Part shown: positions 17,384 to 26,318 of the stretch, in pieces
Layout: the number at the start of each line of letters is the position of its first letter
How positions within the stretch are numbered: the first letter of the stretch is position 1
Origin: Paenibacillus pectinilyticus
GTDB taxonomy: Bacteria > Bacillota > Bacilli > Paenibacillales > NBRC-103111
Direction of reading: 5' to 3'
DNA length: 64,000 nucleotides
Assembly: GCF_001700435.1 (NCBI RefSeq)
Contig: NZ_LYPC01000014.1
Coordinates: forward strand, 186,001 to 250,000
Notes under the pieces: generated by a model
Told to the model about the DNA's origin: nothing
Seen by the model: only the letters and a program-made list of their open reading frames with translations
The model's database searches: none
Position numbers and translations under genes: made by a program

Positions 17384-18271
17384 TTACGCACGAGATTTAT
17401 CGAAGTAGTCGAGCACAAACTCGTGAAATTTCTGGGCTGCAAATGACAAATAGTGATTCCTAGACCAGGCTAAGCCTAACGTCATGTTTTCATCAAGATC
17501 CGTTATTCTGAGTTTGTTTTGTTTTAAGTTCATTCTAGACCGCCAAGCCAAATCGGGGGCAAATGTAATGCCGTGCCCTTTTTTTAACAACAATAGAATG
17601 GCATCCACTTCATCGACTTCTATATTCGTATGAGGTGTGAATCCTGCAATTTTCATACACAACTTATCCGTCATATTCCGGAACCAAAAGTCCGATCGTA
17701 ATCCAATAAATGATTCATGTTGTAACTCCTTTAATGAGACACTCTCACGTGCGGATAAAGGATGTTGATCTGGAACGAGCAAATGTAACTCTTCTGTTCG
17801 TAACGCTTTCCACTCGATATCAGGACCCTCTATTTGCGCATATGTGATACACATATCGATATCCCCGTTTTCTAGCATCTGCTTCATAACTGATGTTGGT
17901 TCAACGACTTGGCGAAGATGTACACTCGGATAATGTTCCAAAAAATCCCCGAGAATTTCAGGTAATAAGTTGGTTAGTGAGACCGCAAGTTTGATGATTC
18001 CGTGATGTAATCCCGCCATATCTTGGATCTCCCGTTGCGCTTCTTCAAGCTCTTGGAAGATATGTTCTACCCGCTTAAGGAGCACTTTGCCATATGCGTT
18101 CAAACGAATATTGCGGCCTAGCCGGTCAAAGAGGGGAACGCCAATATCCTCTTCCAGTCTAGCAATAGTTTTGCTAAGTGAAGGTTGAGTGATGTTAAGC
18201 TCATTCGCAGCTTTCGTAATTTGTTCTAGTTTAGCTGTCGTTTGAAAGTATTGCAATTGAAGTAGCTCCAA
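17384..18271 (-). CDS. LysR-family transcriptional regulator
   Basis: LysR regulator of 295 residues: winged helix-turn-helix in the first 60 residues (LQYFQTTAKLEQITKAANELNITQ region), then a substrate-binding domain to the C-terminus. The start is a TTG at 18271 placed seven bases after GGAGGGG. It is transcribed alone and has its own terminator. The target is unknown; the neighbours give no clear clue. Confidence 0.9.
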   Translation of the reverse strand: MELLQLQYFQTTAKLEQITKAANELNITQPSLSKTIARLEEDIGVPLFDRLGRNIRLNAYGKVLLKRVEHIFQELEEAQREIQDMAGLHHGIIKLAVSLTNLLPEILGDFLEHYPSVHLRQVVEPTSVMKQMLENGDIDMCITYAQIEGPDIEWKALRTEELHLLVPDQHPLSARESVSLKELQHESFIGLRSDFWFRNMTDKLCMKIAGFTPHTNIEVDEVDAILLLLKKGHGITFAPDLAWRSRMNLKQNKLRITDLDENMTLGLAWSRNHYLSFAAQKFHEFVLDYFDKSRA

Positions 18272-18541
18272 CGTGTTTCCCCTCCAATAGATAGACTGAA
18301 ATCTATATATGATAACTTTTAGTGTATTTTACATTATTAACCTTCACAATTATAATTAAACTCAAAATTATTACTAATGTAGTGAAAAAGCCCTATAGAA
18401 TTTAGCTAGGTAACCTTTTTTCTGGGTTTTTATTATCGATTCTTTGCTATTTGCAAATTATAGAGGCGTCTAAGGAGCACAGGAATGACAGAGCAGGAAA
18501 TGAATGACCCTCTAATGGGAATGAGACTGTGATCTTAGACT

Positions 18542-18823
18542 GTGAGAAGTTCAACGGGTACTCGTTAGAAGCGATCAACCAAATCTTTCGAATCTGTAGC
18601 CAAAGAAGCAGGCGGGCAGGCGATCGGGATTATTTTGACAGGAATGGGGTATGACGGAGCGAAGGGTTTGCTCGCCATGAGGCGAAGAGGTGCAAGGACC
18701 ATCGGTCAGGATGAAAAATCTTCGATTGTATACGGTATGCCTAGGGTCGCTTTCGAGACCGGAGGGGTTGAGAAGCAAGCGTCTCTTGGTGAGATTCATC
18801 AAGTGCTATTCTCTATGCTATAA
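18542..18823 (+). pseudogene. Remnant of CheB methylesterase C-terminus
   Basis: The reading frame ending at 18823 encodes the C-terminal end of a CheB-type protein-glutamate methylesterase: [12 protein letters not shown], then [18 protein letters not shown] with the catalytic Asp region, then [19 protein letters not shown]. Upstream the homology continues weakly and is broken by an in-frame TAG at 18566-18568, and the N-terminal two thirds are absent. It is a decayed gene, perhaps once linked to the following sensor kinase. Confidence 0.75.
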
Positions 18824-18885
18824 GTAGGAAAAGGGAGATATTCCCTCATAATTTCTAAAATTAAGTACTAAGAAGGAAATTAACT

Positions 18886-20001
18886 ATGAGAATCAATCCT
18901 AGGCATCGAAATCAGCATAGAAGAAGGAGTCTCAATTGTACACCGAAACCATCTTTGCTTCACAGGAGTGAACACCGTTATCGACGCATGGTTGAGATTT
19001 CTCCCGAACCCATAATCGTACATAGCGAGGAAATTCTTATTTTCTTAAATAGAGCAGCTATTAAACTGATTGGTGCGGATTCTCAAGAGGAAATGATCGG
19101 AAGATCCATTTTTGACTTTATTCATCATGATTACCATGCCATAGTAAAACGTCGTCTTCTCGCAGTAGGAGATAAAGATAAAGATAACTACCTAGAATTT
19201 GTTCCGATTGAATTAATTCGTATCGATGGAGAAAACATTGCAACTGAAATTTCTAGTGTAGAGGCGTTTAATTTCTTGGGGCGGGCAGTTATACAAAGTG
19301 TAATAAGGGATACCTCTGCAAGGAAAAGAAACGAAGAATTATTAGAAAGAACCGAAAAACTTTCGACGATTGGACAATTAGCTGCAGGCGTTGCCCATGA
19401 AATACGTAATCCATTAACTGCTCTTAAAGGATTTACACAATTACTAAAAAGTAAGTATAGTGACCCCTATTTTACAATCATGTTGGAGGAACTGAATCGC
19501 ATAAACTTAATTGTCAACGAGTTCATGTTGTTATCAAAACCCTCGATTTCAGATATGAAGCCCAATCATATAAAAATACTAATAGATAACGTAATCATTC
19601 TTTTACAAGCACAAGCAATTAGTAATAGTGTACTTATCGTTAATGAATTTACAGAAAATATGCCGCCAATTAGCTGTGACCCAAATCAACTAAAACAGGT
19701 GTTTATTAATATTATTAGAAATGCCATCGAAGCAATGCCTAATGGAGGGAATTTAACTATTCATAGTGAAGAAACTCCTGAAAAACTATTCATCCGTTTC
19801 ATCGATCAGGGGAATGGTATTCCCAAAGAACAGTTGGCTAAACTTGGTCAACCTTTCTTTACTACGAAGGAGAAGGGGACAGGCTTGGGATTAATGGTGT
19901 GTTACAACATTATAGAAGCGCACAAAGGTACCATGTTTATAGAAAGTGAGCAAGGGCGGGGTACAACCGTTAACACGATTTTTCCCATCCAAATTTCATG
20001 A
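18886..20001 (+). CDS. PAS-domain sensor histidine kinase
   Basis: Soluble sensor kinase of 371 residues, similar in plan to Bacillus sporulation kinases such as KinE. A PAS domain covers about residues 25-150 (RRMVEISPEPIIVHSEE). The HisKA domain contains the phosphorylated His in AAGVAHEIRNPL. The HATPase domain shows the N box NIIRNAIEAMPNGG, the G1 box DQGNGIPKEQ and the G2 box GTGLGLMVC. No membrane segment is seen. The ATG follows AGAAGGA. No response regulator lies beside it, as in orphan sporulation kinases feeding Spo0F. Confidence 0.88.
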   Translation: MRINPRHRNQHRRRSLNCTPKPSLLHRSEHRYRRMVEISPEPIIVHSEEILIFLNRAAIKLIGADSQEEMIGRSIFDFIHHDYHAIVKRRLLAVGDKDKDNYLEFVPIELIRIDGENIATEISSVEAFNFLGRAVIQSVIRDTSARKRNEELLERTEKLSTIGQLAAGVAHEIRNPLTALKGFTQLLKSKYSDPYFTIMLEELNRINLIVNEFMLLSKPSISDMKPNHIKILIDNVIILLQAQAISNSVLIVNEFTENMPPISCDPNQLKQVFINIIRNAIEAMPNGGNLTIHSEETPEKLFIRFIDQGNGIPKEQLAKLGQPFFTTKEKGTGLGLMVCYNIIEAHKGTMFIESEQGRGTTVNTIFPIQIS

Positions 20002-20067
20002 ATGCAAGTTGGGTAGAGGAAGAACAAGTTCAAAATGACCTCTTCAAGTAAGTTATTACGTACAGGC

Positions 20068-20095
20068 ACTTCTAGGCTCCCACCTACATAGACTA
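20068..20095 (+). promoter_or_regulatory. Candidate sigma-K/E-type promoter of sigK
   Basis: AC, 17 bases, then CATAGACTA, fitting the sigma-K -10 consensus CATA-N3-TA. It lies about 65 bases upstream of the sigK start. sigK autoregulation is known in Bacillus; the assignment here is by pattern only. Confidence 0.35.
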
Positions 20096-20161
20096 ATACT
20101 AAGCTCAAAGCGGAGACTTCCGAACAGCTAAGATCCGCTAACACTGAAGGGGGTGGCTGGA

Positions 20162-20863
20162 ATGCCTGGATTGTTTAGCGCAATAGCCGTATTAATTAAG
20201 CAGCTAACCTTGCTTGTATCCTATGTCAAAAATAATGCGTTTCCTCAACCACTTACCGAGGCAGAAGAAGAATTACATCTGAGACTTATGGCAGAAGGTA
20301 ATGATCACTCTAGGAATAAGTTGATTGAGCACAATTTGAGATTGGTCGCGCATATAGTAAAAAAATTCGATAACACTGGAGAAGATTTGGAAGATTTGAT
20401 CTCCATCGGAACGATTGGCCTGATCAAAGCTATCGAATCTTTCTCGCCGAATAAGGGCACGAAGTTGGCGACTTTTGCAGCACGTTGCATTGAGAACGAG
20501 ATCTTGATGCATCTGCGCTCCTTGAAGAAAACGCGGAAAGATGTATCCTTGCATGACCCTATTGGAACGGACAAAGAGGGGAACGAGATTACGCTCATCG
20601 ATATCCTCGGCAGTGAGGCGGACGATGTGGTGGATGCGGTACAGTTAAAGATCGAGAAGTCGAAGATATATAAAAATTTAGAGATTTTGGACGACCGCGA
20701 GAAGGAAGTTGTTGTCGGTCGGTTTGGTTTGGAGCTTGGCGGCGAGGAACGGACGCAGCGGGAGATCGCGAAGGAGCTGGGGATTTCGCGTAGCTATGTG
20801 TCGCGTATTGAGAAGCGGGCGCTCATGAAGCTCTATCATGAATTTTATAAGGCGAAGCGGTAA
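20162..20863 (+). CDS. sigK: Sporulation sigma factor sigma-K precursor
   Basis: RNA polymerase sigma factor of the late mother cell, 233 residues. The hydrophobic N-terminal pro-sequence ([20 protein letters not shown]) is the part removed by the SpoIVFB protease in Bacillus. Region 2 contains [12 protein letters not shown] and [15 protein letters not shown]; region 4 contains the helix-turn-helix [21 protein letters not shown]. The ATG at 20162 follows AAGGGGGTGG; the in-frame GTG at 20153 lies within that site. The gene is intact, not split by a skin-type element. A degraded partial copy lies at 51568-52070. Confidence 0.93.
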   Translation: MPGLFSAIAVLIKQLTLLVSYVKNNAFPQPLTEAEEELHLRLMAEGNDHSRNKLIEHNLRLVAHIVKKFDNTGEDLEDLISIGTIGLIKAIESFSPNKGTKLATFAARCIENEILMHLRSLKKTRKDVSLHDPIGTDKEGNEITLIDILGSEADDVVDAVQLKIEKSKIYKNLEILDDREKEVVVGRFGLELGGEERTQREIAKELGISRSYVSRIEKRALMKLYHEFYKAKR

Positions 20864-20933
20864 AAGAGTGGAATTCATTTGAATGGCATCGCATTCTTCA
20901 TTCATTTGGCATCAAATAATGGAGGCGAAGACA

Positions 20934-21605
20934 ATGACAGCCTTAATTCAAATTGAGCACCTGAGCAAATTTTATCACATGGGCGGCGAGACCATTCGAG
21001 CGCTGGATGACATTTCGATGGACATCGCGCTAGGCGAATTTGTCGCTATTATGGGCCCTTCGGGCTCAGGAAAGTCCACGCTGATGAACATCATCGGATG
21101 TTTGGACGTTTCAGATGAAGGTCTGTATGTGCTCGATGGGAAGCAGATTCACTCGCTGAAGGATTCACAATTGGCTGAAATTCGGAACACGAAGATTGGA
21201 TTTGTTTTTCAGAATTTTAACCTGTTGCCGAGATTGAATGCTTATGAAAATGTGGAATTGCCATTGATTTATCGCGGGCTTACGAGGAAACAGCGGGAGC
21301 CGCTGGTTTTGGAAGCGCTAGAAGGTGTTGATCTGTTGGATCGTCGAAAGCATTTTCCGTCGGAGCTTTCTGGTGGGCAGCAGCAACGTGTGGCGATAGC
21401 TAGGACGCTGGCGGGAGATCCGCCAATCATCTTGGCGGATGAGCCTACGGGAGCATTAGATTCGAAAACAGGCGTCGAGATCATGGATATATTTAGACGG
21501 CTGAACGAGCAGGGGCGGACGATTATATTGATCACGCATGATCGGCAGGTTGCGGAGCAGGCGAAGCGTGTTGTGCGGTTTCGGGATGGACGGTTGGTTC
21601 ATTAA
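20934..21605 (+). CDS. ABC transporter ATPase, LolD/MacB type (copy 1)
   Basis: ATP-binding subunit of 223 residues with Walker A GPSGSGKS, Q-loop FQNFNLL, signature LSGGQQQRVAIARTL, Walker B PPIILADEPTGALD and the H-loop THD. It resembles ATPases of MacB/LolD/BceA-type exporters (motif IGCLDVSDEG). The ATG at 20934 follows GGAGG. No FtsX/MacB permease gene lies next to it, so it is an orphan here. It follows sigK by about 70 bases and has its own terminator; a near-identical copy is at 52160-52831. Confidence 0.9.
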   Translation: MTALIQIEHLSKFYHMGGETIRALDDISMDIALGEFVAIMGPSGSGKSTLMNIIGCLDVSDEGLYVLDGKQIHSLKDSQLAEIRNTKIGFVFQNFNLLPRLNAYENVELPLIYRGLTRKQREPLVLEALEGVDLLDRRKHFPSELSGGQQQRVAIARTLAGDPPIILADEPTGALDSKTGVEIMDIFRRLNEQGRTIILITHDRQVAEQAKRVVRFRDGRLVH

Positions 21606-21624
21606 ATATATTAAAGGTTAGTTG

Positions 21625-21648
21625 CCCTACGGGAAATCGTAGGGTTTT
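21625..21648 (+). terminator. Terminator of the copy-1 ATPase gene
   Basis: Stem CCCTACG/CGTAGGG with a 6-base loop followed by TTTTAT, 20 bases after the stop. The same terminator is present after copy 2. Confidence 0.75.
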
Positions 21649-21780
21649 ATGAATTTACATTAGTAGTTAATTAGAAATATGAAGTTGATGTTCACTAACG
21701 GATTGAGAGAGAACCATATTAGTAACGGAAGGTGTTGATTTTGCTTCATATGTTGCTGTCATCATCTTCATCATGATCAA

Positions 21781-21840
21781 GGAAAATAAAGATCGTTAGT
21801 GGAAAATAAAGTGTGTTAGTGGAAAATAGAGTTAGTTAGT
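21781..21840 (+). repeat. Three tandem 20-bp repeats in a gene-free stretch
   Basis: Three consecutive 20-base units, each starting GGAAAATA and ending GTTAGT, differing at a few inner positions. They lie in the 500-base gap between the ATPase and DinB-like genes. No coding frame crosses them. The gap also holds the palindrome ATGACGTCAT near 21869 and the hairpin at 21932-21978. Confidence 0.8.
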
Positions 21841-21931
21841 CGAATTTACAATAGTAAACATCAAGGAATATGACGTCATCACCACCAGGCACATGGGATA
21901 AAACAAGGTGTTAAAAATTACCAAACAGACC

Positions 21932-21978
21932 AACAAACAGGACAGGTGCTCTTTAGAAGAGCACCTGTCCTGTTTGTT
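21932..21978. terminator. Long perfect hairpin, probable bidirectional terminator
   Basis: A perfect 22-bp inverted repeat around a three-base loop, with core AGGTGCTCTT/AAGAGCACCT, ending in TGTTTGTTTA. It stands alone, about 300 bases after the terminator of the ATPase gene, so it may be a relic of a lost gene or an insulating terminator. Confidence 0.65.
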
Positions 21979-22113
21979 TATGAATTGTAATGGGCATTAA
22001 GGGCAGTTTACTTCCAGTATGTGTTAGTATGGTGATGTGCACTGGCTTTGCAGCGCGATAGGAATTTTTAATATTAGCTAAGAACTTGATCCTATTCTAA
22101 GGTGGGGAAACTT

Positions 22114-22683
22114 ATGACAGTTCAGAAGGCCATACAGTTTGTTGAACATGAACTTTCGAAAGTCTTGATTGACTACTATACATGGTTCGAATCAGAACCC
22201 GAACTGCTTAATTTTAAACCTGAAGTAGGTTGGAGCATTGAAGAAATATTAGAACATGTGACACTGACTAGTCACTTCTTGTTAATATTGATTAGTAAAG
22301 GTACGAAAAAGGCCAAGGATTTAGCAAGTAAGGTAAACCTGGATCAGGCTGTTTCTACCTATGAGTACAATTTAGAGGAGCTCGACCAAATTGATAAACA
22401 TAGATCATTTGACTGGATACGGCCTGAACATATGGAACCGGCGGGAGATAAAAAAATATCCGAAATTAAAAGAATCATGGAAGAACAAATAAATGAGTGC
22501 AAAGAAATACTTAGAGAAATACCAAACGGGGAAGGCATTCTATATAAAACGATGATGACTGTAAACAATCTCGGAAAGATTGATGTTTACCAATATATTT
22601 ATTTCTTGTGTCAGCATGCCAAGCGTCATATTACTCAAATGAAGATCGTAAGAGAACAGTATAGTAGAAACAAGATTGACTAG
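22114..22683 (+). CDS. DinB-superfamily (metal-dependent four-helix) protein
   Basis: Protein of 189 residues with the DinB/YfiT-like four-helix pattern: W-S-I-E-E-I-L-E-H-V near residue 40 supplies the first metal-ligand His, and HAKRHITQM near residue 175 supplies the others. Such proteins include bacillithiol- and mycothiol-dependent transferases, but the activity here is unknown. The ATG at 22114 follows AAGGTGGGG; the in-frame GTG at 22102 is inside that site. It is transcribed alone. Confidence 0.75.
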   Translation: MTVQKAIQFVEHELSKVLIDYYTWFESEPELLNFKPEVGWSIEEILEHVTLTSHFLLILISKGTKKAKDLASKVNLDQAVSTYEYNLEELDQIDKHRSFDWIRPEHMEPAGDKKISEIKRIMEEQINECKEILREIPNGEGILYKTMMTVNNLGKIDVYQYIYFLCQHAKRHITQMKIVREQYSRNKID

Positions 22684-22820
22684 ACTTACATCATTCGCTA
22701 GCCAAGATCGTTACTTCAGTAAGGACAGAGGCAGTCTAAGACTTTATTTTTCAGGTCTTGGTCCGCCGCTGTTTCATTTTTTTGGTCAGTCTAATATCGT
22801 ATTCTCTCTTAACCTACCGG

Positions 22821-23717
22821 TTAACTATGTTGAGATTGCATCTCCTTAATGATTTCTAGAAACTGATTGACATCCTCGGAAGGATGTAAGGGATATAGCA
22901 AACCATAAGGTATTGTGAAGTCCAAATCGCTTGGAATTGTCACTAAGGATGGATGAATATCTGCCCATACATCCAATGTTAGTAAGACAACACCACTTTC
23001 CTCACATCGATTGAATACATCAATATCATAAAGGCGCGGAATATCTTTAATTCGGATTTTAGGGTGGTTCCTTATCAAAAAATCACGAATTTCATCAATT
23101 ACATCACTTCCTCCACCGTTTACTACAGCCAATTGCTCTCCATACAAATCTTTGACAGACATTGTTTTTTTAGAAGCCAGCCGATGGTTGCGAGATAAAG
23201 CAAAGCAAAAGCGATAACTTCCCAACTCAAAAACTCGGAAATATTCCTTCCAGTTCTCTGTAATGGTTGGCCCTACAATGAAATCAAAGTGTTTGCCAAT
23301 AGTACGATAAGTGGTTGGGAGTGTATGTGAATCATCCTCAAAATGCACGATATTGATTTTGAACTGCGGAAATTGGTCGCTGACTTCATTCCACATATCC
23401 AACAAAACCTTGCAGGGATTAAGCATAGAGGTTCCCACGCGAATTACAAGCTGATTTGACTGTGCGGATTGACGCATACGTAACAGAGCTTCTTGGAAAT
23501 ACTGCACCATAAATACCGCATCCTTGCTAAAGGATTTTCCAGCTTTGGTGAGTTCAATTCCATGGTTAGTACGGATCAAAAGAGGCATAGCTACATGTTT
23601 TTCCAATAGATTCATTTGCTTCATCACAGCGGTTGGAGAAACAAATAATTTCTCAGCTGCCTTTGAGAAGCTACCGGACTGTACGACCTGAATAAAAGTG
23701 TTCAATTGTTCGTTCAT
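22821..23717 (-). CDS. LysR-family transcriptional regulator
   Basis: LysR regulator of 298 residues with an N-terminal helix-turn-helix (SGSFSKAAEKLFVSPTAVMK) and a C-terminal effector-binding domain. AGGAGGT precedes the ATG. It is divergent from the SDR gene at 23915-24619, the usual arrangement for a LysR regulator and its target, so it probably regulates that gene and itself (inference). Confidence 0.9.
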   Translation of the reverse strand: MNEQLNTFIQVVQSGSFSKAAEKLFVSPTAVMKQMNLLEKHVAMPLLIRTNHGIELTKAGKSFSKDAVFMVQYFQEALLRMRQSAQSNQLVIRVGTSMLNPCKVLLDMWNEVSDQFPQFKINIVHFEDDSHTLPTTYRTIGKHFDFIVGPTITENWKEYFRVFELGSYRFCFALSRNHRLASKKTMSVKDLYGEQLAVVNGGGSDVIDEIRDFLIRNHPKIRIKDIPRLYDIDVFNRCEESGVVLLTLDVWADIHPSLVTIPSDLDFTIPYGLLYPLHPSEDVNQFLEIIKEMQSQHS

Positions 23718-23914
23718 TCAAAGAACCTCCTGTTGCATAAACCAATGGTTGATACCATGCTAACTTATTTGAACTTCCGTATCAAGTTCTCCAACTGTAA
23801 CATTAGAGATGAAAAGAGCAGAGCAATTTGAATCTTGCTTATTTTTTAGGACTGCTGGACCGCTTCTTCACAGAACCGGTTTGGCTAATCTCCTCCAAGA
23901 AAGGAACAGTTATT

Positions 23915-24619
23915 ATGGAAATTCGTGACAAGGTCGTTCTTATTACTGGAGCATCCGCTGGTATCGGCTTAGCCACAGTACGATGCTTTGCCACTGTAGG
24001 TGCTAAATTAGCACTGGTAGCTCGATCTGCCGATGCACTAAATCATCTCGCCAAGGAATTGCATAGCCAGGGTATTGACGCTGTCGCTATGCCGGCTGAC
24101 GTGAGTGATCCTAAGCAAGTAGAAGGAGTCATTGAGGAAACGGTTCGCCGCTTTGGCTGCCTAGATGTGCTCATCAATAACGTAGGACAAGCTGTAGTTG
24201 GCAAGGTCGCTGACCTAAATCCTGATGACTTCCGCAAGATCCTCGACCTTAATGTGTTAGGGCCGTTAGCAGCTATGCAATCTGCGATCCCTGTCATGAG
24301 AGGGCAAGGGGGAGGGCTGATCATCAATATAAGTTCGGTGGTTTCCAAGATGCATATTGCTGGCTTGGGCGCCTATGCTGCAACCAAAGCTGCTTTGAAC
24401 ATGATTTCAGATACAGCTCGAGATGAATTAGCCTCAGATCAAATCCGTGTAGTTACCGTCTATCCGCGCTCAACGGCAACGGATTTTGGTAAAAACGCTC
24501 TAGGAGCTCGCGAGCAACAGCGACAAGGATCTTCTTCTCCAACAGACACTCCTGAAATGGTCGCAGAGAAAATCTTGGCTGCAGCTTTACATGAGCCAGA
24601 CGAGCAATATATGGATTAA
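23915..24619 (+). CDS. Short-chain dehydrogenase/reductase
   Basis: NAD(P)-dependent classical SDR of 234 residues. It shows the cofactor motif TGASAGIG near residue 12, the NNVGQ variant of NNAG, the catalytic Ser in INISSVV and the catalytic YAATK. The ATG at 23915 follows AAGGAAC; an earlier in-frame start at 23828 would give an unlikely 29-residue extension. It is divergent from a LysR gene and followed by a terminator at 24830-24866. Confidence 0.9.
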   Translation: MEIRDKVVLITGASAGIGLATVRCFATVGAKLALVARSADALNHLAKELHSQGIDAVAMPADVSDPKQVEGVIEETVRRFGCLDVLINNVGQAVVGKVADLNPDDFRKILDLNVLGPLAAMQSAIPVMRGQGGGLIINISSVVSKMHIAGLGAYAATKAALNMISDTARDELASDQIRVVTVYPRSTATDFGKNALGAREQQRQGSSSPTDTPEMVAEKILAAALHEPDEQYMD

Positions 24620-24829
24620 TGAGCTTATACTTTCATAAGGGATGCGCGGAACATTTTATTTGAAGCTCATAGTGCTCAAAGATATTAGTAACGATCATTA
24701 CGCTATCGGGTAACGTTAGTTAAATAACAACAAAATGAGGCTGCCGCAGAATGCGTATTGGGATGCCTTTTATATTATTTATGGCCCTATAAGTGATCGC
24801 GGTTTGCAATGTGGATTCCGAACTGAGTA

Positions 24830-24866
24830 AGCAGCTGTCGAGAATCAACTGTGACTGCTGCTTTTT
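24830..24866 (+). terminator. Possible terminator downstream of the SDR gene
   Basis: Stem AGCAGC/GCTGCT followed by TTTTT about 210 bases after the stop. The stem is short and the loop long. Nothing else is recognisable in 24620-24910. Confidence 0.4.
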
Positions 24867-24910
24867 CCCAACTAAATCTATATCAAGAATCTATTTCGTT
24901 TTTGGAAAAA

Positions 24911-25762
24911 TCATTCCCAGATTTCACGGATACTCGAAGCTTCTTGTATAGCTTGCTCGTATCCGGCTTTTACCGATGATGGTGCATAGCTTGGATCATA
25001 ACGATTTTTCCCCATGGCTACAATGCTGTTTCCGTCCGGTATAATTAGAGAGGCCTTTGCACTTTTTTGCAATTCCGCTACATCATTCTTAACACCTGGA
25101 ACAAACCCGTGTCTCTTAGGCATGGGTGATAACACAATGACTTTATTAAAACCGCTTGCTAAATGAGCGTTCGTGCTTGATACCATCCCACCGTCAATCC
25201 AGTCTTGTCCGCCAAAGCTTATAAACGGCCATATTCCTGGAACAGCACCACTTGCAGATACGGCCTCCAACAGAGAAATTCCCGAATCCTTATTCAATAT
25301 ATGAAGGTCACCTGTCGCCGCATTGATTGCAGTCACATTTAAATTGGACGGCCATTCGGTTGTCACAAGCCTTGATTTTACAACGGATTGACGTATTTCT
25401 TGTGTAACTTTAGAGGGGTGTTTTTTAGCAATATCTCCAAACATTTTTCCTATCTTTTTAGGATTGCTCCCACCCAAGAGAACCGCCCTAATCCATAGAA
25501 ACTTAGTTAAAATGTCAGTTGAAACATTGACTTCAGCGGTATTTGGCACTAACTGAGATTCATAAAGTTTAGTTAGATCATATTGACATGCCAGTGCAGC
25601 GCCAACAAATGAACCAGCAGATGTTCCAATAATCGCGTCAGCATCTGCTAAATTGATCCCTGCATGGAGCAAGCCTGTTAACATCCCGATCTCCCAGGCT
25701 ATTCCGGTAACTCCTCCCCCGCCCAATACAACTGCCCGTGTTTCGTGCTTCTCATTGTACAT
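24911..25762 (-). CDS. Patatin-like phospholipase
   Basis: Patatin-family acyl hydrolase of 283 residues: oxyanion loop GGGGVTG, nucleophile GTSAGS and the dyad Asp in DGGMVSS. The family hydrolyses phospholipid acyl chains. There is no signal peptide, so it is cytoplasmic or membrane-associated. The start at 25762 follows GGTGGT; the frame extends further upstream without a good site. It is divergent from a MerR regulator gene and has a MerR-type promoter. Confidence 0.88.
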   Translation of the reverse strand: MYNEKHETRAVVLGGGGVTGIAWEIGMLTGLLHAGINLADADAIIGTSAGSFVGAALACQYDLTKLYESQLVPNTAEVNVSTDILTKFLWIRAVLLGGSNPKKIGKMFGDIAKKHPSKVTQEIRQSVVKSRLVTTEWPSNLNVTAINAATGDLHILNKDSGISLLEAVSASGAVPGIWPFISFGGQDWIDGGMVSSTNAHLASGFNKVIVLSPMPKRHGFVPGVKNDVAELQKSAKASLIIPDGNSIVAMGKNRYDPSYAPSSVKAGYEQAIQEASSIREIWE

Positions 25763-25817
25763 TGTAGCTACCACCAATCTTCTTATTTTAGTATTGACTC
25801 CTATGCTATTTGCTAGC

Positions 25818-25849
25818 ATCATAAACTATGAAGTAATGTTTAAGGTCAA
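25818..25849 (-). promoter_or_regulatory. MerR-type promoter with long spacer
   Basis: Minus-strand TTGACC and TATGAT are separated by 20 bases, and an imperfect dyad (AAACWWT with AWWGTTT, 5-base centre) lies in the spacer. Promoters activated by MerR-family regulators have 19-20-bp spacers with the dyad between the boxes. It would drive the patatin gene. Confidence 0.55.
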
Positions 25850-25871
25850 GACAAAATTTTGAGGTGCCCTC

Positions 25872-26234
25872 ATGAAAATTAGTGAAGTTTCCAAGGTAAC
25901 TGGATTAGCCGTGTCAACAATCAGGTTTTACGAGAAACAAGGTCTGCTTTCTGAAAAATATATAGACAGAGATGATAACAATTATAGAAATTATTCATCC
26001 GATGTTATCGAGCATCTGTTAATGATCAAAACAGTTCATTCTGTAGGCTTCTCCTTAAAGGAGATCAACGAGATTCAACCCAGTAATGGTGATGATATTT
26101 CGATCGATAAGAAAATTGAGCTGTTATATAGTAAGCTAGCCGAAATCGAAAAACAAAAAGAAGATTTAAATCATACAGAAATGATATTAAGAAAAATGCT
26201 AACCAACAAAATAAACTTAAAAAATCAGCCATGA
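25872..26234 (+). CDS. MerR-family transcriptional regulator
   Basis: MerR regulator of 120 residues with the winged helix domain ISEVSKVTGLAVSTIRFYEK in the first 25 residues and a predicted coiled-coil dimerisation helix near residues 75-110. It lacks a sizeable effector domain. GAGGTG precedes the ATG. It is divergent from the patatin gene and is the likely activator of it; a terminator follows at 26319. Confidence 0.9.
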   Translation: MKISEVSKVTGLAVSTIRFYEKQGLLSEKYIDRDDNNYRNYSSDVIEHLLMIKTVHSVGFSLKEINEIQPSNGDDISIDKKIELLYSKLAEIEKQKEDLNHTEMILRKMLTNKINLKNQP

Positions 26235-26318
26235 AGAAATTCCTGATGTCACGATTTACCCCTTATGATTATAATGGAGGTCCCATAGAGAGGACGCCTC
26301 TGCTAGGCAAACATACCA

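Larger units (their letters stand above)
20360..21648 (+). repeat. Segmental duplication, copy 1 (sigK 3' part, ABC ATPase, terminator)
   Basis: From the middle of sigK through the ABC ATPase gene and its terminator, this sequence is closely repeated in the same orientation at 51568-52885. Copy 1 contains the complete sigK and is therefore the likely donor. Confidence 0.9.

Noticed and set aside
18485-18532. Mini-ORF of 15 codons with a GGAG site before the CheB relic
   Set aside because: Too short and without recognisable features; probably chance within decayed sequence.
18290-18540. Gap after the LysR gene examined for tRNA or small RNA
   Set aside because: AT-rich sequence without cloverleaf, clear promoter-terminator pair or coding frame.
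21781-21840. Possible short CRISPR-like array
   Set aside because: The three 20-bp units are directly adjacent with no spacers, and no cas genes are present.
22700-22800. Possible terminator between the DinB-like and LysR genes
   Set aside because: Only a weak AAGAC/GTCTT pairing with a long loop; not good enough to list.
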